DNA of 64,000 nucleotides from Serinicoccus chungangensis. Lineage in GTDB: Bacteria; Actinomycetota; Actinomycetes; Actinomycetales; Dermatophilaceae. This document shows, in pieces, positions 62,393 to 64,000 of the stretch. The notes under the pieces are model-generated. The model searched no databases and was not told the DNA's origin. It was given only the letters and a program-made list of their open reading frames with translations. The stretch covers positions 3,162,001 to 3,226,000 of the forward strand of contig NZ_CP040887.1 of NCBI RefSeq assembly GCF_006337125.1. The letters run 5' to 3'. Position 1 is the first letter of the stretch. Every line of letters starts with the position of its first letter. The position numbers were made by a program, and so were the translations under genes.

Positions 62393-63544
62393 ATGGCCTC
62401 GCCCTTCGACCTCACGCTCGAGCAGATGCGCACCCACCGCAGCGCCAAGTGGAGCCGCGTCCCCGACGACGTGCTCCCCGCCTGGACCGCCGAGATGGAC
62501 GTCCGCACCGCACCCGCGATCAGCGCCGCGCTGCACACCGCGGTCGAGCGCAGCGACCTCGGGTATGCCGGGGACCCCACCCCGGTGGTCGACGCCTTCG
62601 CCGGTTTCGCCCGGGACGTCTGGGGCTGGGAGACCCAGGGGACGCCGGGGCGGGTGCGCCTGTTCGCCGATGTCGGCCAGGCCGCCAAGGAGACCCTGCG
62701 GGCCCTCACCTCCCCCGGCGACGCGGTCGTCCTCAACCCGCCGGTCTACCTCTCGTTCTACCCCTGGCTGCGCGAGCTGGGCCTGGAGGCGCTCGAGGTC
62801 CCGATGCTCGACGTGGCCGACGGCGGCCGGCTGGACCTGGAGGCCATGGGCCGCGCGCTCGCCGACGGCGCCCGGGTCGTGCTCCTGTGCAGCCCGCACA
62901 ACCCGCTGGGCTACGTCTACCCGCGTGCGGAGCTCGCCGCGCTCGCCGACCTCGCGGCGCAGCACGACGCGGTCGTCGTCGCCGACGAGATCCACGCCCC
63001 GCTCGTGCACCCCTCCAGCCCGCAGCCCTTCGTGCCCTTCCTCACCGTGAGCGAGGCGGCCCGCCGGGTGGGCATCGCGCTGCACTCGCCGTCCAAGGCC
63101 TGGAACACGGCCGGGCTGAAGCTGGCGCTCGGGGTCACCGCCGTCGAGGGCCGGTGGCCCCGGCGCCAGCCCGAGACCGACTGGGCGCCGAGCATCCTGG
63201 GCCAGTACGCCGCCGTCGCCGCCTACACGGAGGGGCGCGACTGGCTGGACGCCGCCGTCGCCGAGATCGAGGCGCGCACCCACGCCCTGCCCGCCCTCCT
63301 CGCCGAGCACCTGCCGGGCGTGCGGTTCACCCCCGGCCACGCGTCCTACCTCGCCTGGCTGGACTGCCGCGACCTCGGCCTCGGGGACGACCCGGCCCAG
63401 ACCTTCCTCGAGCGCGGGCGGGTGCTGCTCTCGCCCGGGCCGGCCTTCGGTGCCGGCGGCGCCGGCTTCGCCCGGCTCAACATCGGCACCAGCGAGGAGC
63501 TCGTCCACGAGGCCGTCCGCCGCATGGCCTCCGCCCTCCCCTGA
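62393..63544 (+). CDS. PatB/MalY-type aminotransferase (cystathionine beta-lyase-like)
   Basis: The 383-residue class I/II PLP enzyme has CSPHNPLG (166-173), ADEIHAPLV (197-205) and the PLP lysine Lys235 in HSPSKAWNTAGLK. The pattern fits PatB/MalY carbon-sulfur lyases that cleave cystathionine and related compounds. The ATG at 62393 lacks a strong ribosome-binding site. Array 3 begins about 45 bp after its stop. Confidence 0.9.
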   Translation: MASPFDLTLEQMRTHRSAKWSRVPDDVLPAWTAEMDVRTAPAISAALHTAVERSDLGYAGDPTPVVDAFAGFARDVWGWETQGTPGRVRLFADVGQAAKETLRALTSPGDAVVLNPPVYLSFYPWLRELGLEALEVPMLDVADGGRLDLEAMGRALADGARVVLLCSPHNPLGYVYPRAELAALADLAAQHDAVVVADEIHAPLVHPSSPQPFVPFLTVSEAARRVGIALHSPSKAWNTAGLKLALGVTAVEGRWPRRQPETDWAPSILGQYAAVAAYTEGRDWLDAAVAEIEARTHALPALLAEHLPGVRFTPGHASYLAWLDCRDLGLGDDPAQTFLERGRVLLSPGPAFGAGGAGFARLNIGTSEELVHEAVRRMASALP

Positions 63545-63590
63545 CGCAGCACACGCCCTGCCCGACCCGACCCGTCCTCCCCCCCTTCCT

Positions 63591-63758
63591 GCACCGGACG
63601 CGCGCTCCGGCCGCACCGGACGCGCCGTCAGACCACACCAGACTCGTGCTCCGGCCGCACCGGACGCACCGTCAGGCCACACCAGACGCGTGCTCCGGCC
63701 GCACCGGACGCACCGTCAGACCACACCAGACGCGTGCTCCGGCCGCACCGGACGCGTG
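63591..63758. repeat. Eight-unit 22-bp tandem array with 44-bp higher-order period (array 3)
   Basis: Units start at 63591, 63613, 63635, 63657, 63679, 63701, 63723 and 63745. From the second unit on, two types alternate: GCACCGGACGC-type units and ACACCAGACGCGTGC-type units, so a 44-bp dimer repeats. The array fills most of the gap between convergent genes (PatB-like and the metalloprotease). Its core is shared with array 2 and is related to array 1. Confidence 0.9.
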
Positions 63759-63778
63759 ATCGACGGCCGCGGGCCCGC

Positions 63779-64000
63779 TCAGCCGCAGTCGATCGCCCCC
63801 AGCCTGGCCAGCCCCTCCAGGTCACCCGCCCCGAAGCCGGTCTGGCCGATGTTGACCGCCGCCATGAGCTCGCCCGGGTCGTCCACGTGGTCCAGGCCCA
63901 GGACGTGGCCCAGCTCGTGGTCGAGCACCAGCGCGGTCTCCGTCGCGCCGCCGAGATCCTCCCGGTCCAGGACGACCGCGCCGCTGACGAGGGACTTGCG
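63779..64000 (-). CDS. Matrixin-like zinc metalloprotease, C-terminal part
   Basis: The frame enters from the right edge and ends at TGA 63779-63781, giving the last 73 residues. HELGHVLGLDH is the complete HExxHxxGxxH zinc site, and GELMAAV provides the Met-turn of metzincins. Cys is the second-last residue. The start lies outside the window, so a signal peptide cannot be checked, but such actinobacterial proteins are usually secreted. Confidence 0.85.
   Translation of the reverse strand, partial: RKSLVSGAVVLDREDLGGATETALVLDHELGHVLGLDHVDDPGELMAAVNIGQTGFGAGDLEGLARLGAIDCG

Overview
The window looks like chromosomal DNA from a high-GC actinobacterium (GC roughly 73% by eye). GTG starts, 4-nt stop/start overlaps, DtxR/IdeR-type iron boxes, a mycobacterial 13E12-type HNH protein and a mix of regulators and transporters all fit. 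An Intrasporangiaceae/Ornithinimicrobium-Serinicoccus-like organism is my best guess, but that is inference. I saw no rRNA, tRNA, CRISPR array, phage or insertion sequence. Genes are closely packed and no gap exceeds about 260 bp.

Layout. 0-3.4 kb: a coiled-coil protein tail, biotin transporter BioY, phosphofructokinase, a 21-base poly-C tract, and threonine ammonia-lyase. 3.4-8.4 kb: an iron-uptake divergon (siderophore-interacting reductase against a lipoprotein/permease/permease/ATPase operon) around one DtxR-type box. 8.4-11.9 kb: two 22-bp-period repeat arrays, a PH-domain membrane protein and an MMPL exporter with a MarR regulator. 11.9-19.6 kb: molybdenum-cofactor genes (mogA/moaB-like, moaA, moaD, a frame-broken mobA, a MoeB-rhodanese protein) interrupted by an NCS1 permease paired with an ABC-type binding lipoprotein. 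19.6-25.2 kb: glycosyltransferase, response regulator, GH13 enzyme, VOC protein, MFS pump. 25.2-30.8 kb: an fdsGBAD-type NAD-dependent formate dehydrogenase operon, which needs the cofactor made by the preceding cluster. 30.8-38.4 kb: hydrolase/ArsR pair, HNH protein, two frame-broken genes, a MOSC protein, an unusual Nramp relative, a flavin split-barrel protein and a TauE/SafE exporter facing an Rrf2 regulator. 39-46 kb: an acetate module (acetyl-CoA synthetase, SSS symporter with a small partner, LytTR/LytS-type two-component system) plus an acidic lipoprotein. 46-54 kb: an iron-linked divergon. On the minus strand a single protein fusing an adenylation domain, a carrier domain and a membrane acyltransferase is translationally coupled to a ferric-iron ABC transporter. 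On the plus strand are a short phosphopantetheinyl transferase and a kinase-like protein. 54-64 kb: MarR/MFS pair, sigma factor, secreted propeller protein, aldo-keto reductase, GH32 hydrolase, PatB-like lyase, a third 22-bp repeat array and the end of a matrixin-like metalloprotease.

The least ordinary items are the iron-boxed adenylation-carrier-acyltransferase operon at 46.1-54.1 kb, the binding-protein/NCS1 pair at 13.5-16.7 kb, the family of 22-bp-period arrays at gene 3' ends, and a strong excess of GTATGC/GCATAC that forces rare codons. Three genes (mobA-like, dinB-like, a small membrane protein) are broken by single-base-scale frame changes. With the poly-C tract these may reflect read errors in GC-rich DNA or real decay, and the sequence alone cannot decide.
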